A stretch of DNA of 21,057 nucleotides. Origin: Chloroflexota bacterium. GTDB taxonomy: Bacteria > Chloroflexota > Limnocylindria > Limnocylindrales > CSP1-4. Location: positions 1-21,057 of the forward strand of contig JAJYDP010000007.1 in assembly GCA_021777365.1 (NCBI GenBank), read 5' to 3'. The notes under the pieces were generated by a model, which was not told the DNA's origin, made no database searches, and saw only the letters and a list, made by a program, of their open reading frames with translations. Of this stretch, positions 7,299 to 18,449 are shown in pieces. Made by a program: the position numbers and the translations under genes. How positions within the stretch are numbered: the stretch's first letter is position 1; each line of letters opens with the position of its first letter.

Positions 7299-8243
7299 TC
7301 ACGCCGCCAGACGTTCTGCGGCCCGGAGCCGAGCGCTCCGGGACCGCGGATTGGCCGTCACCTCCGCCGCACTCGGTGTGGCGGGTGTGCCGGCCACCGG
7401 GCGCACCCGTGGAGCGCGGCCGCAGACGCACACCGGGAGCTCGGGCGGGCACACGCACCCGCGCCGCTCCGCGGCGAAGAAGCGCTTGACGATGCGGTCC
7501 TCGAGCGAGTGGTACGTGAGCACCACCATCCGTCCGCCGGGACGCAGGATCTGCAGGCCGGCGGACAGGGCGATCTCCAGCACCTCGAGCTCGCGGTTGA
7601 CCGCGATCCGCAACGCCTGGAAGACCCGGGTGGCCGGATGCACGCGGCGCCGACCCGATGGCGGCGCCGGGACCGCGCGTTCCACCACCTCCGCGAGTGC
7701 GTCCGCGCTGCCCAGGGCGCCGCGCGAGCGCGCCGCCACGATGGCGCGGGCGATGCGCCCCGCGAACGGCTCCTCTCCGTAGCGGCGGAGCACCTCCGCC
7801 AGCTCCCGCTCGTCCAGTCGATCCAGCAGCGCCGCCGCCGGCTCGCCCCGGGACGGATCGAACCGCATGTCCAGCGGGCCGTGCGCCCCGAAGCTGAAGC
7901 CGCGCGTGGCATCCGCGAGCTGGTGCGAGCTGAGGCCCAGGTCGAGCAGCAGTCCGTCGGCGGGCACGAAGCCGGAGGCGGACGCCACCTCGGCCAGGTC
8001 CTCGAAGTTGGCCTGCCGCAGGACGGCGCGCGCACCGAAGGGAGCGAGACGCCGGGCGGCGCGCTCGATGGCCTCGGGATCCGCGTCGATCCCCAGCAGC
8101 CGGCCGTCCGGCGCGATGGCCTCCAGGATCCGGACGGCGTGCCCACCGCCCCCCAGGGTCCCGTCGACATGGAGGCTGCCCGGACGTGGAGCGAGTGCCT
8201 GCATGACCTCCTCCACCATCACCGGTACGTGCCCTGCCTCCAC
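7299..8243 (-). CDS. rsmH: 16S rRNA (cytosine-1402-N4)-methyltransferase RsmH
   Basis: SAM-dependent methyltransferase (MraW) that methylates N4 of C1402 in the 16S rRNA P site. The 314 residues match the family length. Near the N-terminus is HVPVMVEEVMQAL (5-17), followed by the SAM-binding stretch DGTLGGGGHAVRIL (27-40), GIDADPEAIERA (51-62), LLLDLGLSSHQL (98-109) and GFSFGAHGPLDMRFD (115-129). Late signatures are HPATRVFQALRIAVN and VLTYHSLEDRIVKRFF. The start is taken as GTG at 8243, because it puts the usual short leader before HVPV and no in-frame ATG lies nearby. The Shine-Dalgarno is weak, so translation may depend on mraZ, whose stop is 55 nt upstream. The last 50 residues include a CVCPPELPVCVCG segment seen in many homologues. 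Confidence 0.95.
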   Translation of the reverse strand: MEAGHVPVMVEEVMQALAPRPGSLHVDGTLGGGGHAVRILEAIAPDGRLLGIDADPEAIERAARRLAPFGARAVLRQANFEDLAEVASASGFVPADGLLLDLGLSSHQLADATRGFSFGAHGPLDMRFDPSRGEPAAALLDRLDERELAEVLRRYGEEPFAGRIARAIVAARSRGALGSADALAEVVERAVPAPPSGRRRVHPATRVFQALRIAVNRELEVLEIALSAGLQILRPGGRMVVLTYHSLEDRIVKRFFAAERRGCVCPPELPVCVCGRAPRVRPVAGTPATPSAAEVTANPRSRSARLRAAERLAA

Positions 8244-8298
8244 TGTCGGGGTCCCGCGGGACGGATCCCGTCCGGATCCCGGAGATGCGCGACGACGA

Positions 8299-8727
8299 TC
8301 AGAACCCAAGGCTCTGGAGGTGCTCGGCGAGCACCTCGGGCGCGGACATGGCCGCGCTGTAGGAGGCCCAGGCCTCCGGCGTCCAGAGCTCGACGTGGTC
8401 GTGGCCGCCGACGACGACGGCCTCCGTGGTGAGCCCCGCCCACTCACGGAGGGACGGGGGGACCAGCACACGGCCCTGGCGATCGAGCTCCAGCTCGAAC
8501 GCGTGGGCGAAGACATGCCGGCGGAAGGTGCGCGCGTTGGCGTCGCCGAGCGGCAGGGCGGCAACGCGCTCGGCGAGTCGCTCGAACTCCACCCTCGGGA
8601 AGATCGCGAGGCAGGAGTCGAGCCACCGCGTGACCACGGGCGCCTCGGCGAGCTGCGTCCGGAATCGAGCGGGCACGGCGACACGACCCTTGTCGTCCAC
8701 GGTGTGCCGGTACTCGCCGATGAACAC
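8299..8727 (-). CDS. mraZ: Transcriptional regulator MraZ
   Basis: First gene of the dcw cluster. MraZ is a DNA-binding protein of the SpoVT/AbrB fold that represses its own operon in the species studied. The 142 residues hold two such domains: one around HTVDDKGRVAVPARFR (8-23) and one around DRQGRVLVPPSLREWAGL (81-98). Both include the D-x-x/K-G-R-V-x-V/L-P signature. The start is GTG at 8727, giving the typical beginning FIGEYRHTVD, with GGAGAGG 8 nt upstream. Three likely MraZ-binding repeats and a promoter lie directly upstream, which supports autoregulation. Confidence 0.96.
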   Translation of the reverse strand: MFIGEYRHTVDDKGRVAVPARFRTQLAEAPVVTRWLDSCLAIFPRVEFERLAERVAALPLGDANARTFRRHVFAHAFELELDRQGRVLVPPSLREWAGLTTEAVVVGGHDHVELWTPEAWASYSAAMSAPEVLAEHLQSLGF

Positions 8728-8758
8728 GGTCCGAGCCTCTCCGATTCCCCGCTGCGCC

Positions 8759-8784
8759 CCACTTTACGCCACTTGGCGCCACTT
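8759..8784 (-). promoter_or_regulatory. Three MraZ boxes, direct repeats with 10-bp period
   Basis: The core AAGTGG occurs on the minus strand at 8759-8764, 8769-8774 and 8779-8784, exactly 10 bp apart. A weaker fourth copy, CAGCGG, falls at 8749-8754 in the same phase. MraZ of other bacteria binds direct GTGG/TGGG-type repeats with this one-helical-turn period. The most upstream box overlaps the predicted transcription start, so binding should block initiation. Confidence 0.85.
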
Positions 8785-8790
8785 GGTAGC

Positions 8791-8818
8791 ATCATACACA
8801 CGGACCCGGGCACGTCAA
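8791..8818 (-). promoter_or_regulatory. Sigma-70-type promoter of the dcw cluster
   Basis: On the minus strand, TTGACG (8813-8818) and TATGAT (8791-8796) are separated by 16 bp. Each hexamer matches the consensus at five of six positions, which is striking in such GC-rich DNA. The start of transcription would fall near 8784, giving a leader of about 57 nt before mraZ. Confidence 0.8.
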
Positions 8819-9027
8819 TGCGTTTCCCGGACTGTTCGGCGGCGGTACCGACGTCCGGGGGGAAGGCGGCGGGTCCCGGCGAGGATCGGCAGCATGACGG
8901 TGAGCGGGCGCATCGGCGCCGCGCGGGGGGGCGCCGGTCGGCGAGCGGCTCGTAGTACGAAACGGCGGGTGCGAGGGAGATGCAGCCGGTGATAGGCTCC
9001 GTCGCCGGAGGTGCGGCAGGAATCGTC
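8819..9027. other. Divergent intergenic region, no clear gene
   Basis: Lies between the minus-strand dcw promoter and the plus-strand small Cys gene. It has only short, arginine-rich open frames with poor start contexts. The sequence TAGGCT (8993-8998) could be a -10 element for the plus-strand gene, but no matching -35 is visible. I see nothing else supportable. Confidence 0.5.
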
Positions 9028-9261
9028 ATGGCACTCGAGCAGCGGGCCGTCGAAGCAGCGGGGGCGCTCCAGCGCGACCACCTGCGCCGCTGCACGTTCC
9101 GCCGGCTCTCGATCGCCCGGCGCGGCGCGACGCCCGTCTACACGGTGGACTGCCTGTACCCGGATCGGGCCGTGCCGATCCCGCTCGGCGATCTGGACGC
9201 CGCTCGCGGCATCTGCGACGCATGCGTCGCCGCCCACGTGTTCCGTCCGGACGAGGACTGA
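9028..9261 (+). CDS. Small four-cysteine protein of unknown function (77 aa)
   Basis: Not recognised as a named family. The start is taken as ATG at 9028, with GGAGG and AGGA stretches just upstream. A start 16 codons earlier (8980) is possible but has a less protein-like N-terminus. Cysteines at 22, 42, 63 and 66 (the last two as CDAC) could form a zinc site, and there is one YTVDCLYPDRAVPI core (38-51). There is no signal peptide or membrane segment. Codon use is strongly G/C-ending like its neighbours, which supports coding. It is transcribed divergently from mraZ and in the same direction as rnpB, about 140 bp downstream. Function unknown; a small zinc-binding or nucleic-acid-binding protein is speculation. 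Confidence 0.6.
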   Translation: MALEQRAVEAAGALQRDHLRRCTFRRLSIARRGATPVYTVDCLYPDRAVPIPLGDLDAARGICDACVAAHVFRPDED

Positions 9262-9311
9262 TCGCAGGCGTCGTCGGCGGACGTGGCCCGGACCGCGGCC
9301 CGGCCCGAGGC

Positions 9312-9359
9312 CAGCCGAACCAGGGGTCAGCCGAACCAGAGGTCAGCCGGACCAGGGGC
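9312..9359. repeat. 16-bp unit in three tandem copies before rnpB
   Basis: The unit CAGCCGAACCAGGGGT occurs at 9312-9327, at 9328-9343 (one change) and at 9344-9359 (two changes). It lies between the stop of the small Cys gene and the rnpB promoter, and is not coding in any convincing frame. It could be an operator array or a neutral tandem duplication. Confidence 0.85.
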
Positions 9360-9386
9360 ATGCAGAGGTCGCCCGGCACAGCCGCG

Positions 9387-9392
9387 TAGAAT
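9387..9392 (+). promoter_or_regulatory. Probable -10 element of rnpB
   Basis: TAGAAT matches the -10 consensus at five of six positions and ends 8 nt before the predicted 5' end of RNase P RNA. No good -35 is seen at 16-18 bp. The same hexamer occurs upstream of sdhC. Confidence 0.55.
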
Positions 9393-9400
9393 CGTCCCGT

Positions 9401-9751
9401 CGACGAGTCGGCCGGACGGTCGCGGGGTCGCGCTCGGGGAGACCCGGGCGGGGCCTCGAGGAAAGTCCGAGCTCCATGACGCAGGGTAGCGGGTAATGCC
9501 CGTCCGCCGCGAGGCGAGGACCAGCGCCACAGAGACGAGTCCGGCCCGCGAGGGCCGGGGTGAAACGCGGCAAGCTCTACCCGGAGCAAGGCCGAATAGG
9601 AGGGCGATGCCGGGATTCGTCCCGGCGCAGGTGCGTCACCGAGCCCTCGGGTAGGCCGCTCTGAGCCGGCGGGCAACCGCCGCGCCAAGATGGATGACCG
9701 TCGTCGCGGGACTCCCGCGACACAGAACTCGGCTTACAGGCCGGCTCGTCG
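9401..9751 (+). ncRNA. rnpB: RNase P RNA, bacterial class A
   Basis: Catalytic RNA of RNase P, which removes tRNA 5' leaders. The conserved blocks are all visible in order: GAGGAAAGTCCGAGCTCC (9458-9475), GCCACAGAGACGAG (9526-9539), GGTGAAACGCGGCAAGCTC (from 9559), GGAGCAAGGCCGAATAGG (9583-9600), CGGGTAGGCCGCTCTGAG (around 9649-9666), AGATGGATGACCG (9688-9700) and ACAGAACTCGGCTTACAGG (9722-9740). The ends were set by the P1 helix: 9401-9413 pairs with 9739-9751 over 13 bp with a single G-U. The length is about 351 nt, normal for class A. Exact ends may differ by a few bases. Confidence 0.95.
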
Positions 9752-9862
9752 ACGCCCCGCCTCACGCCGACACGCGGCTTCGCCCACGTGCGCCATGTCA
9801 CCCCGGCACTGCCTCACCGCGAGACCGCGACCCTGTGCCACCCCTGGTCGGGCAGGCACCGG

Positions 9863-10495
9863 TCAGGCAGGCCCGCCTCCCCCAGGATCGACCGCCTCCA
9901 GCCCCAGGGCGCGGCGGTAGCGCCGCTCTGCCTCGGCCGCGGCCGCCGGATCGTCCAGGGCCAGGTTTGCCAGCGCGTCCGCCGCCCGGTTGCGACTGCG
10001 CGGCTCGTGAACGGCGCTCCAGCGCCGCAGCCCGCCCAGCAGCTGGCTCGCCTCCGCGTGGAGGCCGGCGAGCTTGGCGTCGCGCACCCGCCAGCGGCCG
10101 TTCAGTTGCTCCACGATCAGGTTGGAGTCCAGCACCAGGTCCACCTCGCGGGCGCCCAGCCGCCTGGCGAGCCGGAGCGCGAGCACCACGCCCGCGTACT
10201 CCGCCACGTTGTTGGTGCGGATCCCCAGCGGACGCGCGATGACCGCCAGCGGTGGCGCGTCGGGGTCGCGCGCGTCCGGCCGCGTCGCGTCGATGAGCAC
10301 GGCCCCGCACGACGCCGGGCCCGGGTTGCCCCGGGCGGCGCCGTCGGACCGGACGAGCAGCCGCGGATGGACGGCCGGCGTCCCGCTTGCGGCTCCCGAC
10401 GAGGGGGCTCCCGACGAGAGGTCCGCGGATCCGGGATCCCGGTCGTCCCGCTCCCGGTCCGCGGCCCCTCCCCCGGCGGCCCGGCCCCCGCTCAG
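9863..10495 (-). CDS. RNase HI-like protein, non-canonical start
   Basis: RNase H-fold protein expected to cut RNA in RNA-DNA hybrids. The acidic catalytic set is visible: Asp in VRSDGAARGNPG, Glu in TNNVAEYAG, Asp in LVLDSNLIVEQL and Asp in NRAADALANLAL. It resembles the short RNase HI proteins of actinobacteria and Bacillus more than E. coli RnhA. The start is uncertain: no ATG, GTG or TTG lies between the end of sdhB and the RNase H core. I chose CTG at 10495, which overlaps the sdhB stop (CTGA) and has GGAG about 10 nt upstream. A GTG at 10600 is in frame but would overlap sdhB by 109 nt. The first 40-50 residues with the CTG start are Gly/Ala/Ser-rich, and a short C-terminal extension follows the domain. 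Confidence 0.85.
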   Translation of the reverse strand: MSGGRAAGGGAADRERDDRDPGSADLSSGAPSSGAASGTPAVHPRLLVRSDGAARGNPGPASCGAVLIDATRPDARDPDAPPLAVIARPLGIRTNNVAEYAGVVLALRLARRLGAREVDLVLDSNLIVEQLNGRWRVRDAKLAGLHAEASQLLGGLRRWSAVHEPRSRNRAADALANLALDDPAAAAEAERRYRRALGLEAVDPGGGGPA

Positions 10496-11190
10496 GCGGT
10501 CCGCTCCACGATGGCGCCGGACACCTCCAGGATCGCCTTCGTGATGTTGATCCCCCGCGGACAGGCGTCCACGCAGTTGAAGATGGTCCGGCAGCGCCAC
10601 ACGCCGTCACGGTCGGAGAGGATCTGCAGCCGCTCCTCGGCCGCCTCGTCGCGCGAGTCGAAGATGAAGCGATGGGCGTTGACGATGGCCGCCGGCCCCA
10701 CGTAGCCGGGCCGCGCCCAGAACGAGGGGCACGACGAGGTGCAGGCGCCGCAGAGGATGCACTTGGTGGTGTCGTCGAAGACGGCGCGCTGGGCCTGCGA
10801 CTGGCGTCGCTCCCGCTCGGGCGCCGGCTGGTCGTTGACCAGGAAGGGGTGCACGGAGCGGTACTTGGCGAAGAACCCCTCCATGTCCACGACCAGGTCC
10901 TTGACCACCGGGAGACCCGGCAGCGGCGAGACCGAGATCTTCCGCCCGAGCTGGTCGACCCGGATCTTGCAGGCGAGCCGGTTGCGCCCGTTGATCAGCA
11001 TCGCGTCCGAGCCGCAGATGCCGTGCCCGCAGGACCGGCGGAAGGTGAGCGACGCATCCTGCTCCCACTTCACCATGTGCAGGAGGTCGAGCACCCGCGC
11101 CATCGGGTCGACGTCGAGCTGGTACTCCTGCCAGCGCGGCGCCTTGTCGTGCTCGGGGTCGAAGCGCTGAACGCGAAGGTTGACCTGCAT
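10492..11190 (-). CDS. sdhB: Succinate dehydrogenase iron-sulfur subunit SdhB
   Basis: Electron-transfer subunit of complex II, passing electrons from FAD in SdhA to quinone at the membrane anchor. The 232 residues include the plant-type ferredoxin domain with [2Fe-2S] ligands Cys54, Cys59, Asp62 and Cys74 (SCGHGICGSDAMLINGRN...AC). The Asp ligand also occurs in E. coli SdhB. The second domain has CILCGACTSSCP (144-155) and CRTIFNCVDACP (200-211), which supply the [4Fe-4S] and [3Fe-4S] ligands. The ATG at 11190 lies 17 nt after sdhA. The end overlaps the proposed CTG start of the RNase H gene. Confidence 0.97.
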   Translation of the reverse strand: MQVNLRVQRFDPEHDKAPRWQEYQLDVDPMARVLDLLHMVKWEQDASLTFRRSCGHGICGSDAMLINGRNRLACKIRVDQLGRKISVSPLPGLPVVKDLVVDMEGFFAKYRSVHPFLVNDQPAPERERRQSQAQRAVFDDTTKCILCGACTSSCPSFWARPGYVGPAAIVNAHRFIFDSRDEAAEERLQILSDRDGVWRCRTIFNCVDACPRGINITKAILEVSGAIVERTA

Positions 11191-11207
11191 GCGATGCGCT
11201 CCCGCTC

Positions 11208-12947
<1,740 letters not shown>

Positions 12948-12949
12948 CG

Positions 12950-13342
12950 TCACGCCACCACCGGCAGGGTGAGGACCACTGCCGTCCCGGCCGCGAAGAG
13001 GATGATCGCGACCACGTAGAGCGTGGACATCGTCAGCAGGCGCGCGCGCGCCCCGTGCACGTAGTCGGTGATCACGGTGCGCACGCCCATGAAGCTGTGG
13101 AAGAGCACCATCATCAGCAGGGTCCAGTCGAAGACCCGCCACGCCAGGCTGCCCCAGCGCGCGGCGATCCACGACGCGTTCTCCTGGGACGGGTCGAAGA
13201 CGAAGTGCATGATGCTGAAGTGCGCGAGCGCGAGCACGAAGAGCATCACGCCCGTGATCCGCATCAGGTACCAGACGAACAGTTCGAACCCGCTGCCCTG
13301 GGGGCGGCTGCGGCCCGCGGTGCGGGGGTCGATCGTCACCAT
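12950..13342 (-). CDS. sdhD: Succinate dehydrogenase membrane anchor SdhD
   Basis: Hydrophobic anchor of complex II that helps bind heme b and quinone. The 130 residues have three membrane segments (about 26-48, 70-92 and 103-125). [16 protein letters not shown] (80-95) holds His82, Asp93 and Tyr94. Their spacing equals that of the heme His and the quinone-site Asp-Tyr pair of E. coli SdhD. The start is ATG 13342 with AGGAGGG 8 nt upstream, and the gene follows sdhC after 12 nt. Confidence 0.9.
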   Translation of the reverse strand: MVTIDPRTAGRSRPQGSGFELFVWYLMRITGVMLFVLALAHFSIMHFVFDPSQENASWIAARWGSLAWRVFDWTLLMMVLFHSFMGVRTVITDYVHGARARLLTMSTLYVVAIILFAAGTAVVLTLPVVA

Positions 13343-13354
13343 GTCGCCGCCCTC

Positions 13355-13735
13355 CTACGCCCCGATGCCCAGCGCGGGACCGATGACCGGCCGCAGGATG
13401 ATCACGGCGCCGGGGATCCCGACCACCACGAAGATCACCCAGCTCGCGTACCAGAGCGCCCGGTGATAGACGGTCATCACCGGCCAGAGGTCGATGATCA
13501 GGATCCGCAGGCCGTTCAGCGCGTGGTACAGGAGCGCCGCGCCGAGGAGCACCTCGACGATGCGGCCCGGCGTGCTCGCGTAGACCTGGAGGATCGTGTT
13601 GTAGGCCTTCGGATCGCCGCCGACGAGGTAGATGTCGACGACGTGGATGACCACGAAGAGCCAGATGGCGACGCCGCTGATGCGGTGAAACGCCCAGGCG
13701 AGCATCCCTTCGCGTGCACGGTACCGGAGCAGCAT
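13355..13735 (-). CDS. sdhC: Succinate dehydrogenase cytochrome b556 subunit SdhC
   Basis: First gene of the sdhCDAB operon. The 126-residue membrane protein has three hydrophobic segments (about 16-38, 60-81 and 93-115). The family signature [15 protein letters not shown] (17-31) is present. [15 protein letters not shown] (68-82) carries the likely heme-ligand His71. The start is ATG 13735 with GGAGG 6 nt upstream. The -10 candidate lies about 160 bp upstream, leaving a leader of roughly 150 nt. Confidence 0.92.
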   Translation of the reverse strand: MLLRYRAREGMLAWAFHRISGVAIWLFVVIHVVDIYLVGGDPKAYNTILQVYASTPGRIVEVLLGAALLYHALNGLRILIIDLWPVMTVYHRALWYASWVIFVVVGIPGAVIILRPVIGPALGIGA

Positions 13736-13757
13736 GGCGCCTCCAGGTGTGCGGACG

Positions 13758-13818
13758 GTCCGGCCCTCAGGCCGGCGGACGATGGACCGGCCGGAACACG
13801 GGCCGAGGTCGCCGGCCC
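13758..13818 (-). other. Two GC-rich hairpins in the predicted sdh leader
   Basis: CCGGCC-CTCA-GGCCGG (13760-13775) and GGGCCG-AGGTCGC-CGGCCC (13800-13818) can each form a six-pair stem in the predicted leader of the sdh mRNA. They may be chance structures in GC-rich DNA. No known riboswitch was recognised. Confidence 0.35.
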
Positions 13819-13894
13819 GCTCCCTGCCACGTCCCGGGACGGCCCTCGGGCGCGATGCCGGAGCGGGCTCGGGCGTGACCTGCCATATCCGAGC

Positions 13895-13900
13895 ATTCTA
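13895..13900 (-). promoter_or_regulatory. Candidate -10 of the sdh operon
   Basis: TAGAAT on the minus strand matches the -10 consensus at five of six positions and is identical to the rnpB -10. The -35 is not obvious. It is an AT-rich spot in an otherwise GC-rich intergenic region. Confidence 0.45.
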
Positions 13901-13962
13901 GCCACGCGGGAGGGGTCCACGAGGCCCGTTGCCGCGTTCCTGTCGTACCGGCCGGGGCAGGC

Positions 13963-13968
13963 TATGCT
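13963..13968 (+). promoter_or_regulatory. Candidate -10 of sucCD
   Basis: TATGCT on the plus strand, 45 bp before the sucC start, with a weak CTGTCG at -35 (17-bp spacing). Transcription would begin near 13975. It lies about 60 bp from the opposed sdh candidate, so both operons could share regulators. Confidence 0.45.
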
Positions 13969-14013
13969 GCGCCCGTCAGGCGTCCCCGTTCGCGTTGGAG
14001 GCGGTGGTCGATC

Positions 14014-15209
14014 GTGAAGCTCCAGGAGTTCCATGCGCGCGAGCTGCTCGCCGCGGCCGGGCTGCCCGTGCCGCCGGGCCGCGTCGCCACGTCGCCGGCC
14101 GAGGCCGGCACGGTGGCGCGAGAGCTGCTCGCCGCGGGCGCGCGCGGCGTGGTGGTGAAGGCCCAGGTCCTCGTGGGCGGGCGCGGCAAGGCCGGCGGTG
14201 TCAAGCTGGCAGGGACGCCCGAGGAGGCCGAGCAGGTCGCGGCGCAGATCCTGGGCATGACCATCAAGGGGATCGTCGTCCGCAAGGTGCTGGTGGCGCC
14301 CGCGTCGGACATCCGGCACGAGTACTACCTGGGCGCCGTCCTCGACCGGGCCGCGCAGCGGATCCTGGTCATGGGCTCGGCCGAGGGCGGCGTGGAGATC
14401 GAGCAGGTCGCCAGGGAGAAGCCGGACGCCATCGTGCGGGTCCACGCACACCCGCACCTGGGGCTGCTGGACTACCAGGCCCGCCAGGTCGCGCTGGCGC
14501 TCGGGCTGACGGGACCGTACCTGGCCGACGCGGTGGCGATCGCGAAGGGCCTGGTCCGCGTGATGGTCGAGAACGACGCCGACCTGGTCGAGGTCAACCC
14601 GCTCGCCGTCGTGCACGAGCGGGCGGCCGACGGGACCGGGATCGACCGGCTGGTCTGCCTGGACGCCAAGATCACGCTCGACGACTCGGCGCTCACGCGC
14701 CACCCCGACCTCGAGGCCCGCCGGGACCTGGACGAGGAGGACCCTGCGGACACGGAGGCTCGCGAGCAGGAGATCAACTTCATCCACCTCGACGGCTCCA
14801 TCGGCTGCCTGGTCAACGGGGCCGGGCTGGCGATGACCACCATGGACCTGGTCAAGCGCGCGGGCGGCGAGCCGGCCAACTTCCTGGACATCGGCGGGGG
14901 CGCCAAGGCCGAGACGGTCGCCGCCGCGATGCGGCTGATCCTGGCCGACCCGAAGGTACGGGTGATCCTGGTCAACATCTTCGGGGGGATCACGCGCGGC
15001 GACGAGGTCGCCCGCGGGCTCGTGGAGGCGCGCTCCCGGCAGGAACGCGACGTGCCGATGGTCGTGCGGATCGTGGGCACCAACGCCGACGAGGCGGGAC
15101 GCATCCTGCGCGAGGCGTCGTTCCAGACGGCGGCGAGCCTGGAGGCGGCCGCGGAGCAGGCGGTGGCGGCTGCGCGCGCCCTCGGCGCGGCGGCGGGAGG
15201 TGACGGGCG

Positions 15210-15213
<4 letters not shown>
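14014..15213 (+). CDS. sucC: Succinyl-CoA synthetase beta subunit SucC
   Basis: With SucD it interconverts succinyl-CoA plus NDP/Pi and succinate plus CoA plus NTP, the substrate-level phosphorylation step of the TCA cycle. The 399-residue protein has an N-terminal ATP-grasp domain starting [15 protein letters not shown], with [19 protein letters not shown] (about 47-65) and [11 protein letters not shown]. The C-terminal part contains [31 protein letters not shown] and [15 protein letters not shown], the regions that contact SucD and the phosphate helix. The start is GTG at 14014, with GGAGG 12 nt upstream. The 3' end overlaps sucD in an ATGA junction. ATP or GTP preference cannot be read with confidence. 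Confidence 0.96.
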
Positions 15214-16112
<899 letters not shown>

Positions 16113-16130
16113 CCGACCGGCCGGCCGATC

Positions 16131-16155
16131 GACCAGGGGCCTGGCGCCCCGGGTC
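16131..16155. terminator. Hairpin between convergent sucD and epimerase genes
   Basis: GACC-A-GGGGC, loop CTGGC, GCCCC-G-GGTC: a nine-pair stem with one mismatch. It sits in the 67-bp gap between two converging operons, so it may act as a bidirectional terminator. It lacks a clear T run on either side. A 14-bp direct repeat (GGCTGACCGACCGG) lies on both sides of it, at 16107 and 16162. Confidence 0.45.
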
Positions 16156-16179
16156 GCGTCCGGCTGACCGACCGGGCGG

Positions 16180-16665
16180 CTACACCCCGGCGGACGGGGC
16201 CTCCCCTCCGGGGTACAGCGCCGACCACGCGGGCCCCCCGGGCTCCTCGATGAGCTCGACCAGGACACCGTGGCAGCTCCGCGGGTGGACGAAAGCCACC
16301 GGCCCCTCCGCCCCCTTGCGCGGCGCGTGGTCGATCAGCTCGATCCCGTCGGCCTCCATCGCGGCGAGGGCGCGCGCCACGTCGGGGACCTCGAAGCAAA
16401 CGTGGTGGAACCCCTCACCGCGGCTCTCCAGGAACCGCGCGACGCCGGTCGTCGGGTCCGTCGGCTCCACGAGCTCGATCCGGCTGGGGCCGACCGGGAG
16501 GAACGCGATCCGCACGCCGTCCGTCGGGATCGGGACCACGGAGTGGAGCGCGAGGCCCAGCCGGTCGTGATAGAAGTGCAGGGCATCGTCCATGTCGCGC
16601 ACCACCACGGCGACATGGTGGATCGCCCGCAGGCCGTGGCGCTCGGCAAGGTCGCTGGGGATCAT
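16180..16665 (-). CDS. mce: Methylmalonyl-CoA epimerase
   Basis: Metal-dependent enzyme of the glyoxalase/VOC fold that converts (S)- to (R)-methylmalonyl-CoA, the isomer used by the mutase. The 161 residues show two VOC repeats. Likely metal ligands are His17 (IHHVAVVV), Glu64 (SRIELVEP), His88 (GFHHVCFEV) and Glu137 (GVLVELIEE). The start is ATG at 16665 with AGGAGG 6 nt upstream. It follows the mutase gene after 20 nt, and this pairing strongly supports the assignment over other VOC proteins. It is the last gene of the minus-strand carboxylase operon. Confidence 0.93.
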   Translation of the reverse strand: MIPSDLAERHGLRAIHHVAVVVRDMDDALHFYHDRLGLALHSVVPIPTDGVRIAFLPVGPSRIELVEPTDPTTGVARFLESRGEGFHHVCFEVPDVARALAAMEADGIELIDHAPRKGAEGPVAFVHPRSCHGVLVELIEEPGGPAWSALYPGGEAPSAGV

Positions 16666-16685
16666 GCTGCCTCCTGGCACGGGAA

Positions 16686-18445
<1,760 letters not shown>

Positions 18446-18449
<4 letters not shown>

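Noticed and set aside
8251..8262. 12-bp palindrome GTCCCGCGGGAC between mraZ and rsmH, with a similar GTCCCGGGAC at 13831
   Set aside because: Short GC-only palindromes are frequent by chance here, and there is no shared context or AT-rich flank.
9752..9862. Search for an rnpB terminator or a tRNA between rnpB and the RNase H gene
   Set aside because: No convincing stem with a T run and no tRNA-like cloverleaf was found in these 111 bp.
9863..10600. GTG start at 10600 for the RNase H gene
   Set aside because: Would overlap sdhB by 109 nt, and the extra residues look like an out-of-frame reading of sdhB. Kept only as an alternative.
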